39,698 nucleotides of DNA from Bacteroidales bacterium (lineage in GTDB: Bacteria > Bacteroidota > Bacteroidia > Bacteroidales > F082), in the NCBI GenBank assembly GCA_029983675.1, contig JASBYY010000029.1:1-39698 (forward strand), read 5' to 3'. Of the stretch, positions 16,388 to 24,053 are shown one piece after another. Made by a program: the position numbers and the translations under genes. Numbering within the stretch: position 1 is the stretch's first letter; each line of letters opens with the position of its first letter. The notes under the pieces are model-generated. The model was not told the DNA's origin, made no database searches, and saw nothing but the letters and a program-made list of their open reading frames with translations.

Positions 16388-19300
16388 TTATTCGATGACA
16401 ATCTTCTGGGTTTTCACTTGCGTGCCATTGATGATGCGCAGGAAGTAAATGCCCTTGGCCACGCCATCGAGGTTAATTTGTTCGATGCCACTGAAGGTGC
16501 CGAATTTCTTGCTTACGATGGTTTGTCCCTGATGGTTGAAGATGCAGTATTCAACATCGTTGGCTTGTCCCTTGACATTCAGGTTGAACATGCCGTTTGA
16601 AGGATTGGGATAGACTTCGAAGCTGACGGTTTCAACTTCTTCAACATTGACAAGGCCTACGTTCACAGTCGTGTATGCAGGAGCTGAGCAGGCACCGGCC
16701 TCTGTTCTTGCGACAACACAATAGGTGTAAACACCATCGGCAACCTCTTCGCTGAAAGTCGTATTAGCTTGTGTGGCAACCACTTCGCCATTGCGTCTGA
16801 TTTCGTAGGTGTTGGCGCGGTTGCTGGCATCCCATTGTAAGGTGACGGTGTTTCCTGAAACCGTGCCCTTCAGGTTGGCGACGGGATTAAGAATAGTAAC
16901 AACACTTGTGGGCGGGAACTGGATGTCGTCAATCCAGGCGCAGTCTTGACCGTTGCTCATGGAATAGTCTTTCTCATAACTCCATTTGAAAGTGTGTGAT
17001 CCGGCGGTGACGGGAATGATGACTTTAGTCCATTCACTTTCTCCCGACCATTCGTTGATCATTGAGCCATCCAGGTACAGTTTCAATTTGTCGTAGTTTT
17101 TCTCACTGGATACTTTACACCAGAATGACATTTCTCCGGCATTAACCACATCCACAGAAAGCGACATGGAAGTCTTTTCGCTGTGAGTGATTACGCCTGA
17201 TTTAGCTGCGTATGAGCCGTTGTGGAAAACAGTACTGTCAATGGTCCACGGTTTAGGTGACATGACCCAGTCGTATTTGGTGAAGTCACCGGTTTCAAAG
17301 TCTTCAATGATCTGTCCTACAGAAATGAAGGTGGTTGTATTCATGCCGTAATGTCCTGCGTGAACGCCAATGCTTACTTCAAAAGCGGTGCCAATCTCAA
17401 CACCGGAGGCGATAGTGAAGTTGGCATCGATTTCGTATGCTTCTCCAGCGTCGAGGTTGTCTTGGATAAAGGTAGTTTCGGCAAAACTCAGGTCATTGGA
17501 ACTGCTGAAAATATCAAGGTTGATATTATGGGCGGCACTAGTGCCTTTATTGGCGATTTTTACTTTCAGAGTGCCATTGCCACCAGGCAGTAGTGCATCT
17601 GTTGCATTAGCCTCGACAATCTCCAATTTTGGAGCATGCATCATGATGTTGAATTTGCTTTCCCACGTGTCGGTGCCATTTGTGATGTTGACAGAAATGA
17701 TAGCGTTTGTCTTGTCGGGAACACTCACAGCGCATTTCATCTGGAAGTCTTCGATAGTAGAAGTTTGATTGGCAGTCAACGAGGCAATCGTTGCAGAGCC
17801 ATTGAGGATTTCGATGTATTCTGATTCAGTGGATAAAGTAACGGTCAGATTATTTGCAGTCACCGTTCCTACATTTTTAATGATGGCGTCAATTCCGAAA
17901 GTCTCACCATAATCCACTTGTTCGTTGCCTTCTTTTAACGTATAGCTGTCTATGATGACGTAAGCACCGTTTAGAGCGGCAGCAGGCACTTGTTCAATGA
18001 TCGGGATGCGTTGTGGGTGGGTCACGCAGATGGTGACATCGCCATTGGAAGTGATAGGATCAAGGTTAATGGTGACACTGCCACTTTCATCGACAAGACC
18101 AACTCCATGAAGCACGCCGTCTTTGCTGATGGCAACGTAGGAGCCGGCGTCAGCACTAACTTCATAGGTTGCTAGGCCAATCGGGACAATGTTCATGTGG
18201 CTGACCTGGTTGGCAGTAGGCTGAACACGGAAAGGCATGATGGAGCCGTCGCCCAAGGTGTGGTAGGCTTGCCAGCAATATAAGGTGTTTTTGTGCAATT
18301 GGATGTTGTTGGCTTCGGCGTAGTTGCTGGCCAAGTTGCCGATAAATGGAATGGCGGCAATGGTGTTGTAGGCATTATCCATCCAAATGGCATCGTAGCA
18401 TCCCATAGAGGTTTCTTCCATCGTGGGCATAGTGCCGTTTGCGTGGTTGGTGGCGCCCACGGCGAAGTAGTAGTCGTTTAGCCAATAGGTGGAAGGACAT
18501 GCGCCGATATAGGCATAAGCGGCTTTCTTCTCGGCACGGATCATGGCTTCGCCGAAGCAAGTACCGTCATACCCCCAGTCGGCGGCAACGCAGCAGTTGC
18601 CCATGGCTAAAAAGTATTTGTCGGTGTTGGTAAGGTTATTGACGCCAGAAATGTTCAATTCAGGATCAGCCCAACTGGTGTTGGAACCGTGAGCCGTGTA
18701 GTTGGCAAAACCCACGCCAGTGTTCAGGTTATCGTAGCAATTATCATAGGTGCCATGACTGTATTCATGGACATTGGTGAAACCGTGATCGGTATTATAA
18801 TAATAGTGCGTGGCATACCAGATGGCGGGACGTCCGACAGTGACACCCCAGCCGGAGTGATCTTCGCCGGCAATCAACAGCACATTGCTCAAGTAACTCG
18901 GATCGGGCATGGTGTATTGCTCGTAAACCAGCGATTTCTCTATGATGGATTCCATTTGTGCAACAGTTTCTGCACACATGCGGCTGTGGAACATGTCGGG
19001 GAATTCGTCTCCATCAACACTTTCGTAGTAAAGGTCTGTCACACAGTTGGTCTGGCTTCCGATGGCACTTTCCGGAACTTGATCCCTATCACCGAAGATA
19101 ATAATAAAAGTGGGTGCATCGGCATTGTATTTCTCTTGAATGAAGCTCTTGATGGCTGTGGAAGTGGTGCCGATTTCATCCGTGTAGTTCACGTCCATGT
19201 AGAAGCCTTTGGTGGTCTTCCAGGAAATCCAGGGCTGCATGGCATCTTCGAACATGCGGTTGGCAATGACAAGCATCTTGACAGGTGACTGCCAAAGGTC

Positions 19301-20026
19301 GGGGTGTTCGTCATAAATGTCATCACGCCAGTTGAACATCTGTCTGTAGATATTTGCAAAGTAGGGGCTGAAGGTTCTTGCAAATTCGTTGTCGGATGCG
19401 GTTTTGTCGTAGCTGCCATAGCTCACTTCGACTTCGATGTCGTTGAAAACCTTGATGCTGTTGTTGACAGCGTCATATTGAATAGGATTGATGGTCAATG
19501 AGCCGACCTGAATGCCACGCATGGTGCCGAGGATTTCAAACTGGGCGAGATCACGTGCGGCATAGCCACGTGTATTGTAAACCTTTTCATTGTATGCGAA
19601 AGGAATGTCCTCGGGCCTCTGGTCTTTGCGGAGCATGGGCTGTTGAGGGGTAATGGTTTTGACACCATAGTCGGCAAGATTGTAAACAGTCGTGCTGAAG
19701 CTCTTCACATTTACAGTGACGTCCTTGGCACCGATAGGAATAGAAAGCAGCTGGTGGGCGGCAGGCAGCGAGGGTTCTCCCAATCTGCCGCTGGGATAGG
19801 TCTCGTCCATCAATATGTAGGAAAACTCACCTCTTTCGGTGCTGACTTTCCCGGTCTCGATGTTGCTAAAAGAAAAAGTTGCAGAGAATCCGTCCTTAGT
19901 GAGGTTGGCACACTTTTGTGACGACTTGGCTGCACCAAGATCAATGCGATTTTGTGCGGAAACGGTGGTGCCGAACAGCATGGCCATCAGCACAAAGACC
20001 GTCATGAGTAGATTTACTTTTTTCAT
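16388..20026 (-). CDS. lysine-gingipain-like cysteine protease (C25), T9SS substrate (protease C)
   Basis: The 1212-residue protein starts at MKKVNLLMTVFVLMAMLF, a Sec signal. The prodomain ends in a putative Arg-Asp site at 234/235 (NWR|DDIYDEHPDLW), matching the remembered Kgp maturation junction. The catalytic domain is close to Kgp: candidate Asp389 (AGEDHSGW), His446 in NYTAHGSNTSWADP, Cys479 in MGNCCVAADW. Thr444 and Asp518 (WLNDYYF) lie where Kgp has its lysine-binding Thr442 and Asp516, with identical spacing. Lys-specificity is therefore inferred. Downstream are two CARDB-like domains, a jelly-roll domain (IIEDFETGDF to CAWIDDIQF), an FN3-like domain and a T9SS sorting domain (YPNPSNG, GVAKGIYFLRI). 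A long leader and its own promoter box precede it. Confidence 0.93.
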   Translation of the reverse strand: MKKVNLLMTVFVLMAMLFGTTVSAQNRIDLGAAKSSQKCANLTKDGFSATFSFSNIETGKVSTERGEFSYILMDETYPSGRLGEPSLPAAHQLLSIPIGAKDVTVNVKSFSTTVYNLADYGVKTITPQQPMLRKDQRPEDIPFAYNEKVYNTRGYAARDLAQFEILGTMRGIQVGSLTINPIQYDAVNNSIKVFNDIEVEVSYGSYDKTASDNEFARTFSPYFANIYRQMFNWRDDIYDEHPDLWQSPVKMLVIANRMFEDAMQPWISWKTTKGFYMDVNYTDEIGTTSTAIKSFIQEKYNADAPTFIIIFGDRDQVPESAIGSQTNCVTDLYYESVDGDEFPDMFHSRMCAETVAQMESIIEKSLVYEQYTMPDPSYLSNVLLIAGEDHSGWGVTVGRPAIWYATHYYYNTDHGFTNVHEYSHGTYDNCYDNLNTGVGFANYTAHGSNTSWADPELNISGVNNLTNTDKYFLAMGNCCVAADWGYDGTCFGEAMIRAEKKAAYAYIGACPSTYWLNDYYFAVGATNHANGTMPTMEETSMGCYDAIWMDNAYNTIAAIPFIGNLASNYAEANNIQLHKNTLYCWQAYHTLGDGSIMPFRVQPTANQVSHMNIVPIGLATYEVSADAGSYVAISKDGVLHGVGLVDESGSVTINLDPITSNGDVTICVTHPQRIPIIEQVPAAALNGAYVIIDSYTLKEGNEQVDYGETFGIDAIIKNVGTVTANNLTVTLSTESEYIEILNGSATIASLTANQTSTIEDFQMKCAVSVPDKTNAIISVNITNGTDTWESKFNIMMHAPKLEIVEANATDALLPGGNGTLKVKIANKGTSAAHNINLDIFSSSNDLSFAETTFIQDNLDAGEAYEIDANFTIASGVEIGTAFEVSIGVHAGHYGMNTTTFISVGQIIEDFETGDFTKYDWVMSPKPWTIDSTVFHNGSYAAKSGVITHSEKTSMSLSVDVVNAGEMSFWCKVSSEKNYDKLKLYLDGSMINEWSGESEWTKVIIPVTAGSHTFKWSYEKDYSMSNGQDCAWIDDIQFPPTSVVTILNPVANLKGTVSGNTVTLQWDASNRANTYEIRRNGEVVATQANTTFSEEVADGVYTYCVVARTEAGACSAPAYTTVNVGLVNVEEVETVSFEVYPNPSNGMFNLNVKGQANDVEYCIFNHQGQTIVSKKFGTFSGIEQINLDGVAKGIYFLRIINGTQVKTQKIVIE

Positions 20027-20115
20027 CGTTTGTGATTTTGTTTGATATAAGAAAAATTTCATTTAGCTTGTTGATAATTAGTGTGTTGCTAGAGTACGGC
20101 GCAATAACGGAAGTC

Positions 20116-20201
20116 TCCGACAGCCTCACAGCTGACGGAAATCCGCAGTTGACCGGTGTTTGATAGCCTTTCTTTCATTTTGAAAATCCTGAATTTCAAA
20201 A
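20116..20201 (-). promoter_or_regulatory. structured 5' leader of the lysine-type protease gene
   Basis: Two hairpins lie between the -7 box and the start codon. TCCGACAGC/GCTGACGGA (20116-20124 with 20131-20139) has a single mismatch. TTTTGAAA/TTTCAAAA (20178-20185 with 20194-20201) is perfect. The leader would be about 180 bases, unusually long for this window. A role in mRNA stability or translation control is possible but unproven. Confidence 0.35.
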
Positions 20202-20212
20202 ATTCGAAGCCA

Positions 20213-20220
20213 CAAAAATA
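20213..20220 (-). promoter_or_regulatory. -7 promoter box for the lysine-type protease gene
   Basis: The minus strand reads TATTTTTG (TAnnTTTG). It is the only such match I found in the gap upstream of this gene, about 190 bases before the start. The -33 element is not evident at normal spacing. Confidence 0.4.
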
Positions 20221-20407
20221 GTCAATTTATTCAGTATTTGGTTGCCCAATCCATGATATTTTTGTTTTGTGGCTTGAAAAGCCTTTTGTGCATCATGAAA
20301 ACCTGTCTTTTTTCAACATTATTATCTTTTATGGGGCAGGGATTTAGAAACCGTCTTGAAATGCTGTGATTCAGCGTGGCTCGTGTGCTACGCTCACATT
20401 AGAATCC

Positions 20408-20586
20408 GTCATGCCTCATCATAATCCGTCATGCCGGACCTGATCCGGCATCTCATTACCATCGCGGCACCATCCTCATAGGAGCATATCCTCAAAAGGA
20501 GGTTCCGTGTCAGGCACGGAATGACGACCGGTTTGGGACATGGCACGGGATGACTACAATAGAATAGCGTTGTACGCCTGATGGAG
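20408..20586. repeat. dispersed palindromic intergenic repeat, copy 1
   Basis: This segment is clearly related along its length to 23748-23946. It holds a first palindrome ATGCCGGA/TCCGGCAT (20431-20438 with 20444-20451) and a second, TTCCGTG/CACGGAA (20503-20509 with 20515-20521). A conserved tail contains GGTTTGGGACATGGCACGG and ACTACAATAGAATA. It lies between the lysine-type protease promoter region and the S41 protease stop. Translated, it gives IPCLTRNLL-like residues, a known source of false protein predictions. The remainder of 20221-20635 shows nothing else recognisable. Confidence 0.85.
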
Positions 20587-20635
20587 CCGTACCATTCCGC
20601 GCAGCAAGGTCGAAGGTGCCAGCGATATGAAACCG

Positions 20636-22246
20636 TCATTTCAAGATCTTGTGGTATTGCCGATCGTCGGAAAGGATTTCCATGGCTTTTTTGAGGCCGG
20701 GATCTTCGGTAAGGGTTACCTGATAGTATTGCTGCATGTCCCATACGTTTCTTGCAATCAGCGCCTTGATCTGTAGCCTGACAAAATGCTCGGAACGCTG
20801 GAAATCTTCTTCTTTCCATTCGATTTTTTCTTTTTCAGCCATGTCTTTGAAAGCTGCAATCATGTCGCCGTCAACCGTAAAACGTTCGTTGTAAGCATGA
20901 ATGTCGGGATATTGCTGCTTCAGCTTCTCACGGTATTGCATGACGTAGTCAACGGTGTATTTGTTGAATACGCCTTTTCTGACGAGGTTGGTGTAGAGCT
21001 TGCTGCTGAAGCTGGTGTCGGCAGGGATAAAGATATCGGGCATGATGCCGCCTCCGCCATAAACGATGCGGCCGCCTTGGGTCTTGTATTTCAGCGAATC
21101 GGGGAAATGTATGCTGTCGGCATGGAAATACTCGCCATGCTTCAGGCGCTTGGTCATCTCTTTGTAATAGTCTTCCGTTCCTTGCTCGTAAGGACGTTGG
21201 ATGCACCGTCCGGTGGGGGTGTGGTAGCGTGCGGTGGTGAGTCGGATGACAGAACCGTCGGGCAGGTTGAACGGACGCTGAACAAGACCTTTCCCGAACG
21301 AACGCCGACCGATGACAACGCCCCTATCATGGTCTTGCACGGCTCCCGAAAGTATCTCGCTGGCCGATGCCGACCCCTCGTCAATCAGCACGACGAGTTT
21401 GCCTTTCTTGTAGCAGCCTTTAGTAGTGCTGCGCCATTCCTGACGGGATGATTTTAAGCCTTCGGTGTAAACGATAAGACGGTTTTCGTCAAGAAACTGA
21501 TCCACAAGGTCGATGGCGGTGTTCAGGTAGCCGCCGGTGTTGCCCCGAAGGTCGAGCACCAACGATTTCATGCCCTTGTCGCCGAGTTGTTCCATGGCAT
21601 TCTGAAATTCCTTGACCGATTCTTGGGCGAAACGGTCCAACTTGATGTAGCCGATGGCATCGGAAACCATAAACGACGCATTTACGCTGTTCAAAGGAAT
21701 CTTGTCTCTGATGATTTCAAAATCCATCAGTTCGGGGTCGCCGCAGCGTAGCACGCTCACCACTACTTTGGTACCTTTTTTGCCGCGCAGGTTTTTCTGA
21801 ACGTATTCGTTGTCGATTTTCTTGCCGAAGCAATCCGTTCCGTCAATCTTGATAAATTTGTCGCCTGCCATGATGCCTACTTTCTCCGAAGGCCCGCCTG
21901 CTATCGGGCTGATGACCGTAATGGTGTCGCGAATAAGCTGAAACGTCACGCCTATGCCTTCGAAACTTCCCACCAATGGCTCGTTAGCTTTCTCCACATC
22001 CTTTTTCGAGATGTAGGCGGAATGCGGATCCAACTCTTTGAGCACTTCAACAATGGCGGATTCGGTCAATTTTTCGAAATTGACGGTATCGACGTAGAAG
22101 TTGTCGATGCAATAAAGGCTGGTGGCGAATTTCTGCGCACTCGTCTGGGCTTTTGACAGCGTTTTTTGGGCTTGTAGCGAGGAAAACAGGCCCGGCGACA
22201 ATAGGATGTAGAAGGTAAGTATGGCTTTGAAAAATGCTTTTATCAT
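20636..22246 (-). CDS. S41 C-terminal processing peptidase (CtpA/Prc-like)
   Basis: The 536-residue envelope protease starts at MIKAFFKAILTFYILL, a signal peptide or anchor; an 18-codon upstream extension is less likely. An N-terminal helical part is followed by a PDZ domain, about residues 90-170 (GIGVTFQLIRDTITVISPIA, AGDKFIKIDG). The peptidase core has Ser294 in GSASASEILSGAVQD and Lys319 in RSFGKG, 25 residues apart, the standard Ser/Lys dyad. A C-terminal extension of about 200 residues is typical of Bacteroidota CTP homologues. It probably trims periplasmic or outer-membrane proteins. It lies 71 bases after the tsaC-like gene on the same strand, with the repeat copy 1 directly downstream. 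Confidence 0.92.
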   Translation of the reverse strand: MIKAFFKAILTFYILLSPGLFSSLQAQKTLSKAQTSAQKFATSLYCIDNFYVDTVNFEKLTESAIVEVLKELDPHSAYISKKDVEKANEPLVGSFEGIGVTFQLIRDTITVISPIAGGPSEKVGIMAGDKFIKIDGTDCFGKKIDNEYVQKNLRGKKGTKVVVSVLRCGDPELMDFEIIRDKIPLNSVNASFMVSDAIGYIKLDRFAQESVKEFQNAMEQLGDKGMKSLVLDLRGNTGGYLNTAIDLVDQFLDENRLIVYTEGLKSSRQEWRSTTKGCYKKGKLVVLIDEGSASASEILSGAVQDHDRGVVIGRRSFGKGLVQRPFNLPDGSVIRLTTARYHTPTGRCIQRPYEQGTEDYYKEMTKRLKHGEYFHADSIHFPDSLKYKTQGGRIVYGGGGIMPDIFIPADTSFSSKLYTNLVRKGVFNKYTVDYVMQYREKLKQQYPDIHAYNERFTVDGDMIAAFKDMAEKEKIEWKEEDFQRSEHFVRLQIKALIARNVWDMQQYYQVTLTEDPGLKKAMEILSDDRQYHKILK

Positions 22247-22317
22247 GGATGAGCAGTGGTTTATTAATGGATTAATAGGTGTGTGGACGATATGTTCCAA
22301 TAGCGGCGAATGGTTTG

Positions 22318-22887
22318 TTATGGTCTGATGATGTCAAAAGTATTGTCGTCATGCAACCGGATAATGGTAGAACTTTTTGGGGTGCTGAAAATGTCGTGAT
22401 ACAACTGCACGGTGTAGTCCACGGATTGCTTCACTTCGTCTGAAATTTCGCGGTAGGTTCGTGCGGAAGGTTGCCCCGACAGGTTGGCGGAGGTGGAGGT
22501 GATAGGCTTGCCGAACTGCTGGATGACCTCGCGGCAGAAATCATGGTTGACTACCCTGATGCACACCGTCTTGTCGGCAGAAACATTCTTCGCGAGGCTC
22601 TTGCTCTCGGGATAAATGATGCTTAGCGGGTTGATGGCGTGGTTGATCAGGTCGTAAGCGATAGGAGGAATATTAACCACATAGTCGCTCAGCCGCTCTA
22701 TCGTGTCAATAAGGACGATCAGGCTCTTGTCATTTGGACGTTGTTTGACTTCATACACCTTGCTACATGCGCGGTTGTTGGTGGCGTCGCAGCCGATCCC
22801 CCAAATGGTATCGGTCGGATAGAGGATGGTTTTTCCCGCTTTCAGACATGCCACGGTTTTCTGTACTTCTTCTTCAAATGTGGTCAT
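22318..22887 (-). CDS. tsaC: L-threonylcarbamoyladenylate synthase (Sua5/YciO/YrdC family)
   Basis: The 189-residue protein has the YrdC-domain N-terminus GKTILYPTDTIWGIGCDATN. Further blocks are VKQRPNDKSLIVLID, then KTVCIRVVNHDFCREVIQQF and ITSTSANLSGQPSARTY, all standard for the family. It makes threonylcarbamoyl-AMP from threonine, bicarbonate and ATP for the t6A37 modification of ANN-decoding tRNAs. The length fits the single-domain TsaC form without the Sua5 C-terminal domain. A YciO-type paralogue cannot be excluded. It starts four bases after the glycosyltransferase stop, so the two are co-transcribed; the S41 protease follows. Confidence 0.88.
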   Translation of the reverse strand: MTTFEEEVQKTVACLKAGKTILYPTDTIWGIGCDATNNRACSKVYEVKQRPNDKSLIVLIDTIERLSDYVVNIPPIAYDLINHAINPLSIIYPESKSLAKNVSADKTVCIRVVNHDFCREVIQQFGKPITSTSANLSGQPSARTYREISDEVKQSVDYTVQLYHDIFSTPKSSTIIRLHDDNTFDIIRP

Positions 22888-22891
22888 CGTT

Positions 22892-23665
22892 TCAATCTTT
22901 TTTTAGTTTGGTTTCTTTCAGTAGAGCGTGCAAAATGTTGTATTTGTGTCGGGTGGCACGCGCCAGTGTGCGGCAGATAAACCACCCCGTGCGTCCCTCA
23001 AGGCATCCGCCTTTGATGATGTAGTTGCGGAAAAAGTCAAAGGACGGACTGAACAGCCGGTGTATCGGACCGGTTTTCTTATTGCGCTCAAAATAAGACC
23101 GTCCGCCCAGCTCGGCAAAATGAAACATTTGTTTTTCAAATCCCTCCGGTGTGTCGAAGGAATAATGCAGCAGGTTGCCGGCGAGCTTGGTGACTTTGGG
23201 TGTGCCGTGGTATTCCAGTGTTTCGTGAATCAAGCCTTTCCAATGGGCGAACCCTTTCGGCCAGATGCGCACCTTGGTGTCGGGATAAAGCCCGCAGCGG
23301 CGAATCCAGCGACCGCAGTAGTTGTTCAGGCGGTTCATGGAAAAGACCTCGTCGTTGCCGTGTGGTTCTGACTTGAACGTCGAAATGGAGCGGCACAGCT
23401 TGTCGGACAGGGCTTCATCGGCATCGATGGAAAGGATGTAATCGCATTGGGCAAGATCGTCGGCGAGGTTTTTCTGCTCGGCATAGCCTAACCAAGACTG
23501 GCGATGAAACTTGACACCATATAGGCGGCAAATCGCTTCTGTGCCATCGGTCGATTCCGAGTCAACCACAATGATTTCATCGGCGATGCTTTTCACCGAT
23601 TCGATACAACGCCCAATCTTGGCTTCTTCGTTGTAGGTGATAATGACGACAGACAGCGTGTTCAT
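22892..23665 (-). CDS. family 2 glycosyltransferase, LPS-core (WaaE/KdtX)-like
   Basis: The 257-residue protein begins LSVVIITYNEEAKIGRCIES and has EIIVVDSESTDGTEAIC, giving a GT-A nucleotide-sugar fold. The metal-binding DxD is at residues 81-83 (SIDADEAL). Later blocks YPDTKVRIWPKG and GLIHETLEY are typical of the WaaE/KdtX-like group that adds sugars to the lipopolysaccharide inner core at the cytoplasmic membrane face. The exact sugar and acceptor cannot be read. A good -7 box lies 18 bases upstream, and tsaC follows after four bases. Confidence 0.87.
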   Translation of the reverse strand: MNTLSVVIITYNEEAKIGRCIESVKSIADEIIVVDSESTDGTEAICRLYGVKFHRQSWLGYAEQKNLADDLAQCDYILSIDADEALSDKLCRSISTFKSEPHGNDEVFSMNRLNNYCGRWIRRCGLYPDTKVRIWPKGFAHWKGLIHETLEYHGTPKVTKLAGNLLHYSFDTPEGFEKQMFHFAELGGRSYFERNKKTGPIHRLFSPSFDFFRNYIIKGGCLEGRTGWFICRTLARATRHKYNILHALLKETKLKKD

Positions 23666-23682
23666 CCTTTTGCAAATTTTCG

Positions 23683-23690
23683 CAAAGGTA
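23683..23690 (-). promoter_or_regulatory. -7 promoter box for the glycosyltransferase-tsaC unit
   Basis: The minus strand reads TACCTTTG, an exact TAnnTTTG, 18 bases before the start. An ATTG at 23712-23709 could serve as a weak -33 element with 18-base spacing. Confidence 0.55.
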
Positions 23691-23747
23691 GAATTTTTTT
23701 GCCGAATGCAATATTAGAAGTTATTTTTGAATGCTTATCGGTATTTG

Positions 23748-23946
23748 TCATGCTTCATCAGAATCCGTCATGCAGAACAACGTCATTCTGGACCTGATCA
23801 GAATCGATTCAGCATCTCCTCACCAGCGGCAATACCATAATAGGATAACATCCTTGCAAGGAGATTCCGTGTCAAGCACGGAATGACCGGTTTGGGACAT
23901 GGCACGGAATGACTACAATAGAATAACGTTGTAGTCTGATTGAGCT
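23748..23946. repeat. dispersed palindromic intergenic repeat, copy 2
   Basis: Related to 20408-20586, with shared ATCCGTCATGC, GGACCTGATC, TTCCGTGTCA and GGTTTGGGACATGGCACGG. Its first palindrome has diverged but stays paired (ATTCTG/CAGAAT, 23785-23790 with 23799-23804), a compensatory pattern. The second is TTCCGTG/CACGGAA (23865-23871 with 23877-23883). It lies between the divergent glycosyltransferase and VWA-like genes, outside both promoter boxes. Confidence 0.85.
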
Positions 23947-24024
23947 GCACGTCCCTCATTTATCACAACGTAGCATGGAATGATTTCGACGCTACCCATT
24001 CAAAACAGCTTCATGAAAAAATCG

Positions 24025-24032
24025 TACTTTTG
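24025..24032 (+). promoter_or_regulatory. -7 promoter box and ribosome site for the VWA-like gene
   Basis: TACTTTTG matches TAnnTTTG and lies 21 bases before the ATG at 24054. GAGGAG just before that ATG is an unusually good Shine-Dalgarno site for this window. Together they decide the start in favour of 24054 over the upstream in-frame ATG at 23940, which would begin inside the repeat. Confidence 0.6.
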
Positions 24033-24053
24033 CGATGCGAAAAAACCGAGGAG

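Noticed and set aside
20409..20819. 136-codon minus-strand open frame downstream of the S41 protease
   Set aside because: It runs through the palindromic repeat and antisense or out-of-frame ctp sequence. Its IPCLTRNLL-type residues are a known artefact of translating such repeats.
23940..24053. 38-codon N-terminal extension of the VWA-like protein
   Set aside because: It would start inside the repeat and span the -7 box; the ATG at 24054 has a good ribosome site and begins with a membrane helix.
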